Assembly: GCA_017540605.1 (NCBI GenBank)
Contig: JAFYAS010000064.1
Location: 1 to 64,000, forward strand
Source of the DNA: Lachnospiraceae bacterium
Lineage (GTDB): Bacteria > Bacillota > Clostridia > Lachnospirales > Lachnospiraceae
Direction of reading: 5' to 3'
DNA: 64,000 nucleotides
Part shown: positions 18,644-28,456 of the stretch, one piece after another
Layout: the number at the start of each line of letters is the position of its first letter
How positions within the stretch are numbered: position 1 is the stretch's first letter
The notes under the pieces: generated by a model
The model's input: the letters and a program-made list of their open reading frames with translations, nothing else
The model's database searches: none
Told to the model about the DNA's origin: nothing
Translations under genes and position numbers: made by a program

Positions 18644-19663
18644 TTACTTCAATGCTTCCTTCAAAACCTCAAGATTCTCTCTCATTACAGATAGATAGCT
18701 TACACCATTTTTAATATCCTCAGAAGTAGTACCTTGCATAGAATCGAGTGTAAGTATCTCCTGATCCTTCGATGTCGTATTTTCTTTGATTGTCTCTGCA
18801 ATCTTTTTGTCACTCTTATCTATAGTCATGATGAAATTAAGTGAAAGTTCGTCTATCTTTTTCGCTAAAAAGATAACCGTTTCAAAGCTGGCCTCAGTCT
18901 CGGCAGAACAGCCCACAAATGCTGCGTAGTAATCAAGTCCGTAATCATCTACCAGATACCTAAAAGGAAAACGATCCCCAAAAAGCAATGTCTTTTTTTC
19001 AGCTGCATCGAATACAGTCCTATATTCATCATCCAAAGACTTGAGTTCAGTCTTATAGCTTTCAGCATTTGCCTTGTAGGAATCGGCACCGGCTGCATCT
19101 ATCTTTGAAAGCCCTTCAGTAATTGCATCCACAAGGATCTGGGCATTTTTAAGCGAAAGCCAAACATGCTCATCATACTCAACTTCTTCTCCCTCTTCGC
19201 CTTCTTCGCCATCTTCCTCTTCTTCTGCCTCCATACCTTCAACGATCTCCTCTTCCTTTACAGAATCGCCGAGGGTCTCAAGAAGATTGATAACGACCAT
19301 ATCCTTATTGACCGCTTCTTTAAGAGCGTCATCCACCCATTTATCAGACTCACCACCCACATATACAAACATGTCACAGGTAGATATCTTCATTATATCA
19401 TCAGCCGTAGGCTGGTAGCTGTGAAGGTCAACTCCGTTATCAAGAAGCATAGTGACATCGGCAGTCTCAGCCTTATCCCCAAGAATATTCTTTATCCAAT
19501 CATAACTGGGGAAAATGGTGGTAACTATCTTTAAAGAGCCGTCACCATTTTTCGAAGTATCCGTCTCGCTTCCGGCCTCAGAGCCTTTACCTGCTCCACC
19601 GCAACCCACAAGGCAAAAAGCACTCATGGTTAATATCAGTACAAAAGCTAATAATTTCTTCAT
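18644..19663 (-). CDS. ZnuA-like metal ABC transporter substrate-binding lipoprotein
   Basis: 339 residues from ATG 19663 (CGGAGGATATAGTG upstream). Signal peptide with lipobox LVGC near residue 20, so a lipid-anchored binding protein. The cluster A-I metal-binding fold is clear: KIVTTIFPSYDWIKNILGD, DLHSYQPTADDIMKISTCDMFVYVGG, EHVWLSLKNAQILVDAI, and the second-lobe FVGCSAETEASFETV. Metal ligands expected at H (DLHSY), H (EHVW) and E/D. The usual His-rich loop before the second His is here an acidic Glu/Gly run (about residues 145-165). Membrane and ATPase subunits are not in the window. It follows a Fur-family gene by 24 bases under the same promoter. Confidence 0.9.
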   Translation of the reverse strand: MKKLLAFVLILTMSAFCLVGCGGAGKGSEAGSETDTSKNGDGSLKIVTTIFPSYDWIKNILGDKAETADVTMLLDNGVDLHSYQPTADDIMKISTCDMFVYVGGESDKWVDDALKEAVNKDMVVINLLETLGDSVKEEEIVEGMEAEEEEDGEEGEEGEEVEYDEHVWLSLKNAQILVDAITEGLSKIDAAGADSYKANAESYKTELKSLDDEYRTVFDAAEKKTLLFGDRFPFRYLVDDYGLDYYAAFVGCSAETEASFETVIFLAKKIDELSLNFIMTIDKSDKKIAETIKENTTSKDQEILTLDSMQGTTSEDIKNGVSYLSVMRENLEVLKEALK

Positions 19664-19687
19664 CACTATATCCTCCGTGAAAAACAC

Positions 19688-20092
19688 TTAATTATCCGCA
19701 CATTCACTACACAATCCGTAAAAAACGGTTCGTGCAGGATTCAATACAAAGTCATGCTCGTCAAGCAAATGCTTCTGAAGCCCCACCATATCATCGCAAT
19801 GCAGATGGATAAGCTTACCACACTTCTCACACTTACAATGATAACATTGTTCTTTCCTGTGCCCCTTATCATTTGCAATATATTCGAAGCACGCCGGTGA
19901 ATTGATATCTACGATATACTTGTTGACCAATCCATCATCAACCATCTTTTCAAGCTGACGATAAACCGTGGCAGTCCCTATATTCTTTCCGCCTGCCTTA
20001 AAATGTTCACATACATCACTAACAGTGATATGCTTACCTGAATTAGTCTCAAGGAACTCGATCAATTCGCCTCTTTGTTTTGTCTTATACAT
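19688..20092 (-). CDS. Fur-family metalloregulator (Zur/Fur-like)
   Basis: 134-residue winged-helix repressor: RGELIEFLETNSGKHITVSDVCEHF and the recognition helix region NIGTATVYRQLEKMVDDGLV, followed by the dimerisation domain with two CxxC pairs (CEKCG and CSEC, structural zinc) and HLHCDDM, which resembles the sensory HxHC motif of Zur proteins more than the HHHH of iron Fur. Located immediately upstream of a ZnuA-like gene and downstream of its own triple operator, it probably autoregulates and represses metal uptake. Zn is favoured by the partner gene and HxHC motif; the operators, however, read like classical Fur boxes. Confidence 0.93.
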   Translation of the reverse strand: MYKTKQRGELIEFLETNSGKHITVSDVCEHFKAGGKNIGTATVYRQLEKMVDDGLVNKYIVDINSPACFEYIANDKGHRKEQCYHCKCEKCGKLIHLHCDDMVGLQKHLLDEHDFVLNPARTVFYGLCSECADN

Positions 20093-20110
20093 GGATATGC
20101 CTCCCGAAAA

Positions 20111-20190
20111 TGAAAACTGTTCTCAATTTGTTTTCTGATTATATGATAATCATTCTCAAATGTCAAGCATAAATTTGAAAATGATTTTCA
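20111..20190 (-). promoter_or_regulatory. Promoter with three Fur-type operators
   Basis: The promoter is near perfect: -35 TTGACA (20161-20166), 17-base spacer, -10 TATAAT (20138-20143). Three 7-1-7 inverted repeats lie at 20111-20125 (TGAAAACTGTTCTCA), 20144-20158 (TGATAATCATTCTCA) and 20176-20190 (TGAAAATGATTTTCA, a perfect palindrome). They are spaced 33 and 32 bases apart, and the middle one fills the spacer between -35 and -10. Occupancy would block RNA polymerase outright. Regulates the fur-like and ZnuA-like pair by inference. Confidence 0.85.
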
Positions 20191-20262
20191 TTTTCTTTTT
20201 TATTTCTTATTATTCACATCAAAAAATCCTCTCATGGACAATACTAAACAGTTTTCTGTAGC

Positions 20263-20298
20263 AAAAAGGACCATCTCTTACATAAGAGATAGCCCTTT
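20263..20298 (-). terminator. Terminator of the EAL-PAS gene
   Basis: Minus strand: GGGCTATCTCTTA pairs with TAAGAGATGGTCC over a 2-base loop, followed by five T. Lies about 60 bases after the stop codon at 20360, upstream of the Fur-operator promoter. Confidence 0.8.
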
Positions 20299-20359
20299 AA
20301 CTTAATCAATATTATTTCTTCCCCTCATCTTCGTAACTGTTCAGAGTTGTAATAAACAG

Positions 20360-21964
20360 TTACTCGTCTTCTTGTACCACAAGCGTTGCCGAACCATAGG
20401 CCTTTAACGGCTTCCCGTTCTCATCATATTCCAATGTATATCTTACACGAAACGGAACTCTTCCCACTGTCAAAGGAATAACAGCCTCGAGATAAGGCAC
20501 ACCTTCTTCAAGCTGTTTCATCCAGCCCCTGTACATATCGGCATAATCTGGAGGAAAGAGGCCATTTTCTATAACAGGCTCAGGATAATTCTTTACGACA
20601 GGAGGAAGTGACAGATCTCTCATACATCTAAAGCAAGGTCTCATCTCCTTAGTTGCTATGATATACTCCCAGGCATAGATATTCGCATGTTCACTTGCGG
20701 TTCTAAATATCTTCTCACTCTCCGCCAGATCAGCAAATTGCCTCTTCTCCTTAGTTATGTTGTTGATCATAGCATAGAAAAGATATTGATTTCCTGCATT
20801 CCCTATCACTCGCATATGTGTCCTGATACAAACCTTATCCTCACCACAACAATCGGAATAAAAAGTTCGCCATGTTTCGCAGGTCTCCTCATCATAGGAA
20901 ACAATAGCTTTTTTAATTGTATCTAGGTATATCTTTTTATTATGTTCGTCAAATACCGTCAAAGGATCCGTCTTTAGTATGTCCTTCTCAGTACTGTTCA
21001 TTCCAAGCTCCTTCACGTACTTGGGATTGACCCTCATAATATCCATCTTTCCCATCTGATACGAGAAGATTGCAGCACCACCTACAAAGTTAGAGAAAAT
21101 AAGAGTCTCAAGGGATGAAGGATCCCAAAACTTATCCGCATTCATTGTGCTGATAAGACTAAGTGGCGGTGTCATCGGCTCATGTTCAAGCTGCTTAAGC
21201 TTTTCAATAAACTGATCTTTCGTGATTGGCTTGAAATATAGATATCCCTGAATATAGTTGCAGCCAAGGCTCTTCATATAATCAGCCTGTGCCATAGTCT
21301 CAACGCCCTCTGCTATCACCGGAGTCTCAAGCCACTTGGTCATCTGAACGATAGAGCCGAGAATGGTACCTCCCCTACCACCAATGTTTCCTGAGAGAAA
21401 GCGCATATCAAGCTTTATGATATCAACATTCAGATCCTTGAGCACGTTAAGAGAAGAATATCCACTTCCAAAATCATCCATCTCCACTGTATATCCATAT
21501 TCATGAAGCTTGTCAAGAACGCCGGAAATAAGCTCCATACCACCGATAGCCGATGATTCTGTGATCTCCACCCTTAAATACTTAACAGGAACATCATATT
21601 TCTTCCTGATACCTTCTATAGCATCAACGTAATCCTTCTGATAAATGTCGTGTCTTGACATATTAACAGAGACAGGAACAACAGGGATCTGATCATCAAT
21701 ACATTCCCTTTGAAGCTTACACACTTCTTCAAATAAATGAAGATCAGCCCTATATATAAGATCATTATTCTCAAGCACCGGAATAAAATCAGAGGGATAC
21801 TGCATACCGTTGTTGTAATCCTTCCAACGCATAAGAGCCTCCGCTCCTACCATCCTTCCTGTAGAATGATTGATCTGCGGCTGATAAACCGGATGAATAT
21901 CATTATTTTCAAGTGCCTTATCAAAGGCGTCTATCAATTCCTGTTCGCTCATTCTCTTGTCCAT
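20360..21964 (-). CDS. EAL-domain c-di-GMP phosphodiesterase with PAS-like C-terminus
   Basis: 534 residues, no membrane segment. Unusually the EAL domain is N-terminal (about residues 8-256). All catalytic signatures are present: EALMRW (E42), VSVNMS, VEITES, DDFGSGYSS, IIKLDMRF, AEGVET and IQGYLYFKP, so c-di-GMP hydrolysis is expected. The remainder (260-534) looks like two PAS-like sensory folds (FWDPSSLETLIFSNFVGGAAIFSYQMGKMDIMRVNPKYVKELG; then ITKEKRQ..AESEKIFRTASEHANIYAWEYI). The order EAL-PAS-PAS is the reverse of the common one. Strong AAAGGAGG site. A TGTGATAAAAT-type -10 box lies at 22036-22041, about 70 bases upstream of its start. Confidence 0.9.
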   Translation of the reverse strand: MDKRMSEQELIDAFDKALENNDIHPVYQPQINHSTGRMVGAEALMRWKDYNNGMQYPSDFIPVLENNDLIYRADLHLFEEVCKLQRECIDDQIPVVPVSVNMSRHDIYQKDYVDAIEGIRKKYDVPVKYLRVEITESSAIGGMELISGVLDKLHEYGYTVEMDDFGSGYSSLNVLKDLNVDIIKLDMRFLSGNIGGRGGTILGSIVQMTKWLETPVIAEGVETMAQADYMKSLGCNYIQGYLYFKPITKDQFIEKLKQLEHEPMTPPLSLISTMNADKFWDPSSLETLIFSNFVGGAAIFSYQMGKMDIMRVNPKYVKELGMNSTEKDILKTDPLTVFDEHNKKIYLDTIKKAIVSYDEETCETWRTFYSDCCGEDKVCIRTHMRVIGNAGNQYLFYAMINNITKEKRQFADLAESEKIFRTASEHANIYAWEYIIATKEMRPCFRCMRDLSLPPVVKNYPEPVIENGLFPPDYADMYRGWMKQLEEGVPYLEAVIPLTVGRVPFRVRYTLEYDENGKPLKAYGSATLVVQEDE

Positions 21965-22064
21965 GTTATACCTCCTTTAAAAAGCTATCACACGAAAAAT
22001 ATCGACTTGCAAAAAGCGCAATCGCTACTATGCCCATTTTATCACATCCACTAAATGGAATAAA

Positions 22065-22109
22065 GAAAAAAAGCCACAGATATGAAAATTATTTCACACC
22101 TGTGGCTTT
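22065..22109 (-). terminator. Terminator of the alanine symporter gene
   Basis: Minus strand: AAAGCCACAG and CTGTGGCTTT pair across a loop that can itself fold (GTGTGAAA..TTTCATAT), followed by a run of T. Begins about 20 bases after the stop codon at 22128. Confidence 0.9.
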
Positions 22110-22127
22110 CAATATCATGTATTAAAA

Positions 22128-23669
22128 TTAATCCTCATCAGGTCTCTTAAGCTGTTCTGCTTCGATATCCTCAAAAAGTGAAAGCATGGGCACTACATCT
22201 GTCTTACCCTTTAATTTACGATCAACATAATTCTTCGTACATTCCATAACCTGAGGAGCAAGAACAAGCACACCGATAAGGTTTGGAAGCATCATAAGTC
22301 CATTGAAAGTATCTGAAAGATCCCAGGCAAGCTGAGCCTTCAAAACAGAACCTGCAAGAACGATACAAACAAAGATGATTCTATAAACAATGATAGCCTT
22401 TGTTCCAAAGAGATACTCAAAAGCTTTTGTTCCGTAATGGCTCCATCCAAGAACTGTAGAATAAGCAAAAAGAAGGATCGCAAGTGCTATGAACATACCA
22501 CCTGCTTTTCCAAACTGCATCTCGAATGCATAGCTCATAAGCGAGCTTGAACCAATCTCTTCAGCCTCTGCAGTCAGCATTCCTGTTGAAAGATCAACCG
22601 CACCACTTGAAAGGATAGTAAATGCTGTAAGAGTACATACTATAATGGTATCGGCAAATACTTCGAAGATACCCCACATACCCTGTCTTACAGGCTCCTT
22701 GACATTGGAGCTTGAATGAACCATAACCGAAGAACCAAGACCGGCCTCATTGGAGAAGACACCTCTCTTAAAACCCATCTTCATCGCCATCATGATGCCG
22801 TATCCTACCGCACCACCAGCAGCACTCTTAAGATGGAAAGCGCCTTCAAAAATAGCTATAAATACTGCAGGAACATGTCCTATATGCGTGCAGATGATCA
22901 CAATGGTACCAAGAAAATATAAAATAACCATAAAAGGAACAAGCTTCTCTGTCATAGCCGCGATCCTCTTGATACCACCGATGGTCACGAGGCCTACAGC
23001 AAAGAAGAGGAATATGCCAATTCCGATCTTAGGTATATTGAATGCACGGTTAACATTTTCAACCATGGAATTAACCTGACTCATGTTACCTATACCAAAA
23101 GAAGCAAGAAGGCAGAAGCAAGAAAAAAGAATAGCTAAAACAGCGCCGAGAGTCTTGCAGTTTTTCTTTGCGCCAAGGCCGTCGCGAAGGTAATACATGG
23201 CACCACCGCACCACTCTCCTTCTGTATTTCTTCTTCTGTAAAGAATACCAAGTACATTTTCAGAATAATTGGTCATCATTCCAAAAAACGCAATTACCCA
23301 CATCCAGAACACAGCACCGGGACCACCGGCTGCTATAGCTCCGGCAACACCTACGATATTACCGGTTCCAACAGTTGCTGCAAGCGCAGTACAAAGAGAC
23401 TGAAACTGGGATATAGTCTTATCCTCAGTATGTGCTGTTACATGCTTGTCACCAAAGATAGCGCCAATAGTATGCTTCATCCAGTAACCGAAATGCGTCA
23501 CCTGGAAAAATTTAGTAAGGATGGTCATTAAAACTCCTACAAATCCAAGGAGGATAAGAGCAGGCCAACCCCACACAGCAGAATTGATCACATCATTTAC
23601 CTTGGCAACATGATCTAAAAAGCCTTCATCAGCTGCTGCCTCAGCAAGTGGTAGTAAGTAGTAAAACAT
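22128..23669 (-). CDS. Alanine/glycine:sodium symporter (AGCS family)
   Basis: A 513-residue polytopic membrane protein. It carries AGCS signatures: ALAATVGTGNIVGVAGAIAAGGPGAVFWMWV, MMTNYSENVLGILYRRR, EWCGGAMYYL, MGFKRGVFSNEAGLGSSVMVHSSS and the late GTKAFEYLFG. About ten to eleven membrane segments are visible. The family imports alanine or glycine with Na+. It is a single-gene unit between hairpins at 23721-23749 and 22065-22109; ribosome site AAAGGGGAATTAT. Confidence 0.93.
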   Translation of the reverse strand: MFYYLLPLAEAAADEGFLDHVAKVNDVINSAVWGWPALILLGFVGVLMTILTKFFQVTHFGYWMKHTIGAIFGDKHVTAHTEDKTISQFQSLCTALAATVGTGNIVGVAGAIAAGGPGAVFWMWVIAFFGMMTNYSENVLGILYRRRNTEGEWCGGAMYYLRDGLGAKKNCKTLGAVLAILFSCFCLLASFGIGNMSQVNSMVENVNRAFNIPKIGIGIFLFFAVGLVTIGGIKRIAAMTEKLVPFMVILYFLGTIVIICTHIGHVPAVFIAIFEGAFHLKSAAGGAVGYGIMMAMKMGFKRGVFSNEAGLGSSVMVHSSSNVKEPVRQGMWGIFEVFADTIIVCTLTAFTILSSGAVDLSTGMLTAEAEEIGSSSLMSYAFEMQFGKAGGMFIALAILLFAYSTVLGWSHYGTKAFEYLFGTKAIIVYRIIFVCIVLAGSVLKAQLAWDLSDTFNGLMMLPNLIGVLVLAPQVMECTKNYVDRKLKGKTDVVPMLSLFEDIEAEQLKRPDED

Positions 23670-23720
23670 ATAATTCCCCTTTCTGGTAATCTGCGTAAAT
23701 AACGCAATTTTTTACATACA

Positions 23721-23749
23721 AAAGGAGTGGTCATCATAACCACTCCTTT
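23721..23749 (-). terminator. Hairpin/terminator after the 7TM-PAS-GGDEF-EAL gene
   Basis: AAAGGAGTGG and CCACTCCTTT form a perfect 10-bp stem with a 9-base loop, about 50 bases after the stop of the upstream EAL gene and 52 bases before the symporter start. The T-run on the minus strand is short, so termination may be incomplete. Confidence 0.65.
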
Positions 23750-23797
23750 GTGCTTACCTGTAAACTATATAGAAAAATCATCATTCTGTCAAGATAT

Positions 23798-26083
23798 TTA
23801 GGAAGAAAAAGCAAACTTCTCAAAATCATCAACAGGCATAGGTTTTGCAAAATAATATCCCTGGAAGAGTTTACATCCCATATGGGAAAGCTCGTTATGC
23901 TGGTCTCCGGTCTCAACGCCTTCAGTAAGAGTATCAATATCAAGCTCGTCAGCCAGCCTTATAACATTCCTTAGTATAACACTTGATCTTCCATTTCCGT
24001 CATCACCCGATAAGAATCTCATATCGATCTTAAGCACATCAACAGGCATCTCTTTTAATAGATTGAGAGAAGAATATCCACTGCCAAAATCATCCATCTC
24101 AACAATGAAGCCTAACCTTCTAAACTCCTCAAGTATCTTCATCCTGTCTTCCGACACATTCATCATCACGGATTCAGTGATCTCCAAACGAAGATTTACA
24201 GGCTTTATATCATATTCCTTCACAAGCCCCATAATCTCCTCAACAACATCAATGAAATAGAAATCTTTGGGTGAAATATTCACCGAAATAAATACATCAT
24301 CATGCTTCCCCTTCCAAGAAGCCAATATCTTGCAGGCAGTTCTCCACATATGCCTGTCCACATCCACTATCATACCATTCTTCTCAAAAACAGGTATGAA
24401 TTCCGCAGGGGACATAAATCCGTGAACGGGATGTATCCATCTTGCAAGAGCCTCAGCTCCAACTACCTTACCGTCCATGTCTGTGATAGGCTGTAGATAT
24501 GGACGAAGCTGCATGGTGTCAATAGCCTCTCTAAGACCTGAACTGATTTTTTGAGACATCATGACCTTTTCTCTGATATTGTTGTCATAGATCACGACGT
24601 GATTCTTGTAATCATCCTTAAGTCTTGATATCGAAAGATGAGCTCTGTCGAACATTACAGAAACATCAATATCTCTCTCGACAACCTCATATACACCCAG
24701 GTGAATAAGAAGCTGATGTTCCTTGGCTCCATCCTTTACAACAAAATTCTCAAGATCTCTCTCTGCTTTTTCGGGAACAAATATATTTTTTGGCATAAAC
24801 ACACCAAAGGTGTCACCGGCAAGTCTTCCATAGAGGCACTTATCTGTCATATTCTTCGTGATCCACTCAGCCACCTGAATGAGAGCTTTATCTCCAAAAT
24901 CCGAACCAAAAATATCATTTACGATCTTAAAATTCTTTACATCAACAAAGATAACAACAAAAGCCGTATCTTTATTCTGGTCTATGATCCTTCTGATATT
25001 CTCAAACAGATACTGCTTGGTATATAAACCTGTCATACTATCGTGATGAGATTCATAAAGCTCTTGTTTCACCTTTCTCTTCTCTTCAGTAGTATCCTGA
25101 ATAGCAAGAACCGAGCCTGCCATCCGTCCCTTATCATCATAAATATTATGTTTTTGGATATAGTAATACCTGGCTTCGTCACCAATCCCTACCACTTGAG
25201 TATCTGTCCAATGCTCAGGAGTATGATCTCTGTCTCCGAACACCTCACCAAATCTTCGAGGTACGATATCATAAGACTTCTCATCAACGTCAATAAGTTT
25301 CTTTCCGGGATCATTGATCCAAATACATTTATCCTCGGGATCAAATACATATAAAGCCTCCGGAAGCTGTGATACAATGTCAGAAAGGAGTCTGTCAAGA
25401 AGTCTTAATGGCCTGTAATACAGTGCCAGATAAAAGATCAATATACCACATAATCCAAAGCCTATCATAGAACGATCTATAGGCGTACGCGAGAATATAT
25501 AGAAGGTCTGCCACAATACGGTACAGATCATAGCGACCAATATAACGCTGAACTTCTCCCTGTAGATCTTTGTGGTCTTTAGCACTCCCAGGGTAAAGAT
25601 AAGCATCACACAACCAAAAGCCAAATAAACTATGACTCTGTGAACAGTCTGACCCCAATAGGGAACAAGCTGATAGTATCCTGCTCCCTCAACCTCTATT
25701 TTTTCTACATCAAATGCATGTCCAAAGAAAGGATTAAAAAGCATCTGTGCCATATCAAACCACAAGCCAATATAAATAACAGTGGGCTTTTGCTCACCAT
25801 TTCCACCACCTATACCCTGGCAGTATTCATTGGTGAAATTGACCATAGCAAGCATTATGGTATTCATTCCAAGAAAATACAAGTAATAGCCAAAAACAGC
25901 AGGAAGCTTTGAATCAGAACATACTATGATAATATTACCGATCAAAGCAGGAAGAAAAGAAACATCCAAAAAAGCCACCGCTTTGCCGATGGGCTTTTGC
26001 GATTTTAGAGCTTTGAACATACAAAAAAGAAGCACTAATGCAAGTACGGAAAATAAAACAGAATAGTTTATTCTTATGCCCAT
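23798..26083 (-). CDS. 7TM-PAS-GGDEF(degenerate)-EAL signalling protein
   Basis: About 761 residues from ATG 26083 (no clear ribosome site; longer in-frame starts up to 26155 are possible). N-terminal seven-helix membrane region of the type found in histidine kinases (about residues 1-215), then a PAS domain (LPEALYVFDPEDKCIWIND), a GGDEF-fold domain (HDSMTGLYTKQYLFENIRR; signature reads LAGDTFGVF, so GGDEF is replaced and cyclase activity is unlikely), and an intact EAL domain (EALARW, VNISP, LEITES, DDFGSGYSS, LKIDMRF, TEGVET, FQGYYFAKP). Expected net activity is c-di-GMP hydrolysis controlled by a membrane input. The degenerate GGDEF may bind GTP as a regulatory site, as seen in other hybrid proteins. 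Confidence 0.88.
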   Translation of the reverse strand: MGIRINYSVLFSVLALVLLFCMFKALKSQKPIGKAVAFLDVSFLPALIGNIIIVCSDSKLPAVFGYYLYFLGMNTIMLAMVNFTNEYCQGIGGGNGEQKPTVIYIGLWFDMAQMLFNPFFGHAFDVEKIEVEGAGYYQLVPYWGQTVHRVIVYLAFGCVMLIFTLGVLKTTKIYREKFSVILVAMICTVLWQTFYIFSRTPIDRSMIGFGLCGILIFYLALYYRPLRLLDRLLSDIVSQLPEALYVFDPEDKCIWINDPGKKLIDVDEKSYDIVPRRFGEVFGDRDHTPEHWTDTQVVGIGDEARYYYIQKHNIYDDKGRMAGSVLAIQDTTEEKRKVKQELYESHHDSMTGLYTKQYLFENIRRIIDQNKDTAFVVIFVDVKNFKIVNDIFGSDFGDKALIQVAEWITKNMTDKCLYGRLAGDTFGVFMPKNIFVPEKAERDLENFVVKDGAKEHQLLIHLGVYEVVERDIDVSVMFDRAHLSISRLKDDYKNHVVIYDNNIREKVMMSQKISSGLREAIDTMQLRPYLQPITDMDGKVVGAEALARWIHPVHGFMSPAEFIPVFEKNGMIVDVDRHMWRTACKILASWKGKHDDVFISVNISPKDFYFIDVVEEIMGLVKEYDIKPVNLRLEITESVMMNVSEDRMKILEEFRRLGFIVEMDDFGSGYSSLNLLKEMPVDVLKIDMRFLSGDDGNGRSSVILRNVIRLADELDIDTLTEGVETGDQHNELSHMGCKLFQGYYFAKPMPVDDFEKFAFSS

Positions 26084-26181
26084 AACAAATACCCATCGAA
26101 CTAACAATCTCCCCCAATAACCCCAAAAAATGTTTTGTAAAAAACACAATGGCATTATATCATAATTCTAACCATTTTTAA

Positions 26182-26215
26182 ACAAAAAAATTGGCAGGAT
26201 CAAAAACACCCTGCC
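26182..26215 (-). terminator. Terminator of parC
   Basis: Minus strand: GGCAGG and CCTGCC pair around an 11-base loop, followed by AATTTTTTT. It begins about 18 bases after the parC stop codon. Confidence 0.85.
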
Positions 26216-26230
26216 GATATAATATGGTTA

Positions 26231-28444
26231 TTACAGCCTTACTTTTACAGGCTTGTTGTCTCTCTTTGAAAGCTTGAATCTCTCCGCGGTCACTTGCTTA
26301 TCCATCATGGTAAACTCCTCATCAGGGTTGACCACATAAGCATGGCGGAGCTTATCGCCCTCAGGTAACTTCATTCCCCTTACACCTGCTGCCGTCTTCT
26401 TCTGAATAGGAACTTCATCAATGGAGAATCGAAGTACCAGACCATTCTCAGATTCAAGGATAACATCAGATTTATCCGCATCAGCGACACCTACCAAAAC
26501 TCCATCCTTTTTATAGGCATCAATGATCCTCTTAGGTGAAATGAATTCCGTTCCTTCAACCCTCTTTACCATAGCATTGTCTGAAGCAAAGAACAGAGTC
26601 TTTGATGCAATATTGAGCTCAGGAACTACATAAAGCAGCTCATCATTGTTATCGATACCGCATACAGTATCAAGAGGAACTCCCTTCTCCTTATACTTGG
26701 TTGCAGGAAGCTTGTCAGCTCTCACAAGTCCACGTTTTCCTGAACTTGTAAATACATAGAGCTTATCGGTATTCATGATAGGGATACAAGCCCTGAAATC
26801 ATTGAAGATACTTGCCATATTTCTCTGGTACGTAGCCTCATCAATAAGTTTAATGTAGTGGAAGCGATCGATAAGTGCATAATAAAGCTGCTCCTTCACT
26901 TCCTCCTTGGCAACAACCACCTCTTCGAGATTGGCAAGCCTTGTCATTCTCGGCGATGAATACTCTTCCTTGATAGCAACAAGATCCTTCTTGATCTGAG
27001 ATTTCATCTTCTTCTCATCACCCAAAAGACCTGTATACTTTTCTATATTCTTTCTTGAAGTATCAAGCTCTTTCTTAAGAGCATCAAGCTCAAGACCAAT
27101 AAGTCTTGAAAGTCTCATATCTAGGATGGCATCTGTCTGCTTCTCGGTAAAATGAAGCTCCTTTGCATCCATCTCGGAGCCCTTGAACTTGAACTTGATA
27201 TTATCGGTCTTTCCATACATCAAACATTCCTTGGCATCGGAACGCTTCTTGGAACCTCTCAGTATCTCGATGATCAGGTCGATCACATCAACAGCCTCAA
27301 TGAGGCCGGATTGTATTTCTTCCTTCTCTCTCTCCTTTTCAAGCAAATGATTATATTTATTTGTATAGAGCTCCATCTGATACTTGGAAAATTCGGAAAT
27401 GACCAGAAGAAGAGGACATTGTCTGGGTGCACCATTTACAATGGCAACCATATTAAGGCCATAGGTATCCTCAAGCTTTGCCTGCTTAAAGATAAGACTC
27501 TTGATACGCTCGATATTGGCGCCCTTCTTGAGCTCTATAACGATCCTAATTCCGTCTTTACCGGAAAGATTCTTTATATCGGTAATATCCTGAGCAGTCT
27601 TATCTCTCACCATATCAGCGATCTTGCCCATAAACTTGTCGATAGATCCCACCATAGTAGGAGGAATCTCTGTGACTACAAGATTGGTCTTTCCATAGCC
27701 ACCATCCTCTTCATGCATGGTTCCTCTTACACGAATACGACCCTTACCTTCCTCATAGGCAGCTACGAGCTCATCCATATTGGCGATTTCTCCACCCGTA
27801 GCAAAATCCGGGCCTTTTATATACTGCATCAACTCAGCCGTAGTAATATCAGGTTTATCCATATACGCCATAAGACCGTCTATCACCTCACCCATGTTGT
27901 GGGTAGGTATCTTGCAGGCCATACCTACAGCTATACCCTCACTACCTGTGAGCAAAAGTCCCGGAACCGCAACTGGAAGAGTCTCCGGCTCCTTTTCTGT
28001 ATTCTCGTAATTGTCCTTAAAGGGAACCGTTCCCTTATCAAGATCCTTGATATAAAGATCTGACACGATCTTTGCCAGCCTTGCCTCGGTATAACGCATG
28101 GCAGCAGGACCATCACCCTCGATGGAACCGAAGTTACCATGACCATCAATCAAGGGATAGGCATACAGCCACTCTCTCTCCAAATGTACCATAGCCTCGT
28201 ATATAGATGAATCACCATGAGGATGAAAACGACCCATGGTATCACCGACTATACGTGCAGACTTACGATATGGCTTATCACTTGTAATACCAAGCTTACT
28301 CATATCATATATTATCTTTCTCTGGACGGGTTTTAATCCGTCCCTGATATCAGGAAGCGCTCTGTCAGTCAGTACGCTTACGGAATAATCAAGGTAGGAT
28401 TGTTGCATCTCGTCCGAATATGTAACCTGAATTATATCATCCAT
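26231..28444 (-). CDS. parC: DNA topoisomerase IV subunit A (ParC-like)
   Basis: 737 residues, type IIA topoisomerase cleavage subunit. Seen: [27 protein letters not shown], the quinolone-region [16 protein letters not shown], the catalytic tyrosine in [12 protein letters not shown], and a beta-pinwheel C-terminal region. The GyrA-box QRRGGKG is absent, favouring ParC over GyrA. Together with the ParE-like subunit upstream, it should decatenate chromosomes. The gene follows parE by 12 bases, so they are co-transcribed. Confidence 0.88.
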   Translation of the reverse strand: MDDIIQVTYSDEMQQSYLDYSVSVLTDRALPDIRDGLKPVQRKIIYDMSKLGITSDKPYRKSARIVGDTMGRFHPHGDSSIYEAMVHLEREWLYAYPLIDGHGNFGSIEGDGPAAMRYTEARLAKIVSDLYIKDLDKGTVPFKDNYENTEKEPETLPVAVPGLLLTGSEGIAVGMACKIPTHNMGEVIDGLMAYMDKPDITTAELMQYIKGPDFATGGEIANMDELVAAYEEGKGRIRVRGTMHEEDGGYGKTNLVVTEIPPTMVGSIDKFMGKIADMVRDKTAQDITDIKNLSGKDGIRIVIELKKGANIERIKSLIFKQAKLEDTYGLNMVAIVNGAPRQCPLLLVISEFSKYQMELYTNKYNHLLEKEREKEEIQSGLIEAVDVIDLIIEILRGSKKRSDAKECLMYGKTDNIKFKFKGSEMDAKELHFTEKQTDAILDMRLSRLIGLELDALKKELDTSRKNIEKYTGLLGDEKKMKSQIKKDLVAIKEEYSSPRMTRLANLEEVVVAKEEVKEQLYYALIDRFHYIKLIDEATYQRNMASIFNDFRACIPIMNTDKLYVFTSSGKRGLVRADKLPATKYKEKGVPLDTVCGIDNNDELLYVVPELNIASKTLFFASDNAMVKRVEGTEFISPKRIIDAYKKDGVLVGVADADKSDVILESENGLVLRFSIDEVPIQKKTAAGVRGMKLPEGDKLRHAYVVNPDEEFTMMDKQVTAERFKLSKRDNKPVKVRL

Positions 28445-28456
28445 ACTGACCCTCCT

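Noticed and set aside
23798-26155. Start of the 7TM-PAS-GGDEF-EAL protein at 26155
   Set aside because: The first 24 codons add no clear ribosome site and precede the first membrane helix oddly; ATG 26083 is preferred although its site is also weak.
27152-28063. 303-codon open frame on the plus strand
   Set aside because: It is antisense to the ParC coding region, has no ribosome site or family resemblance, and the minus-strand gene explains the openness.
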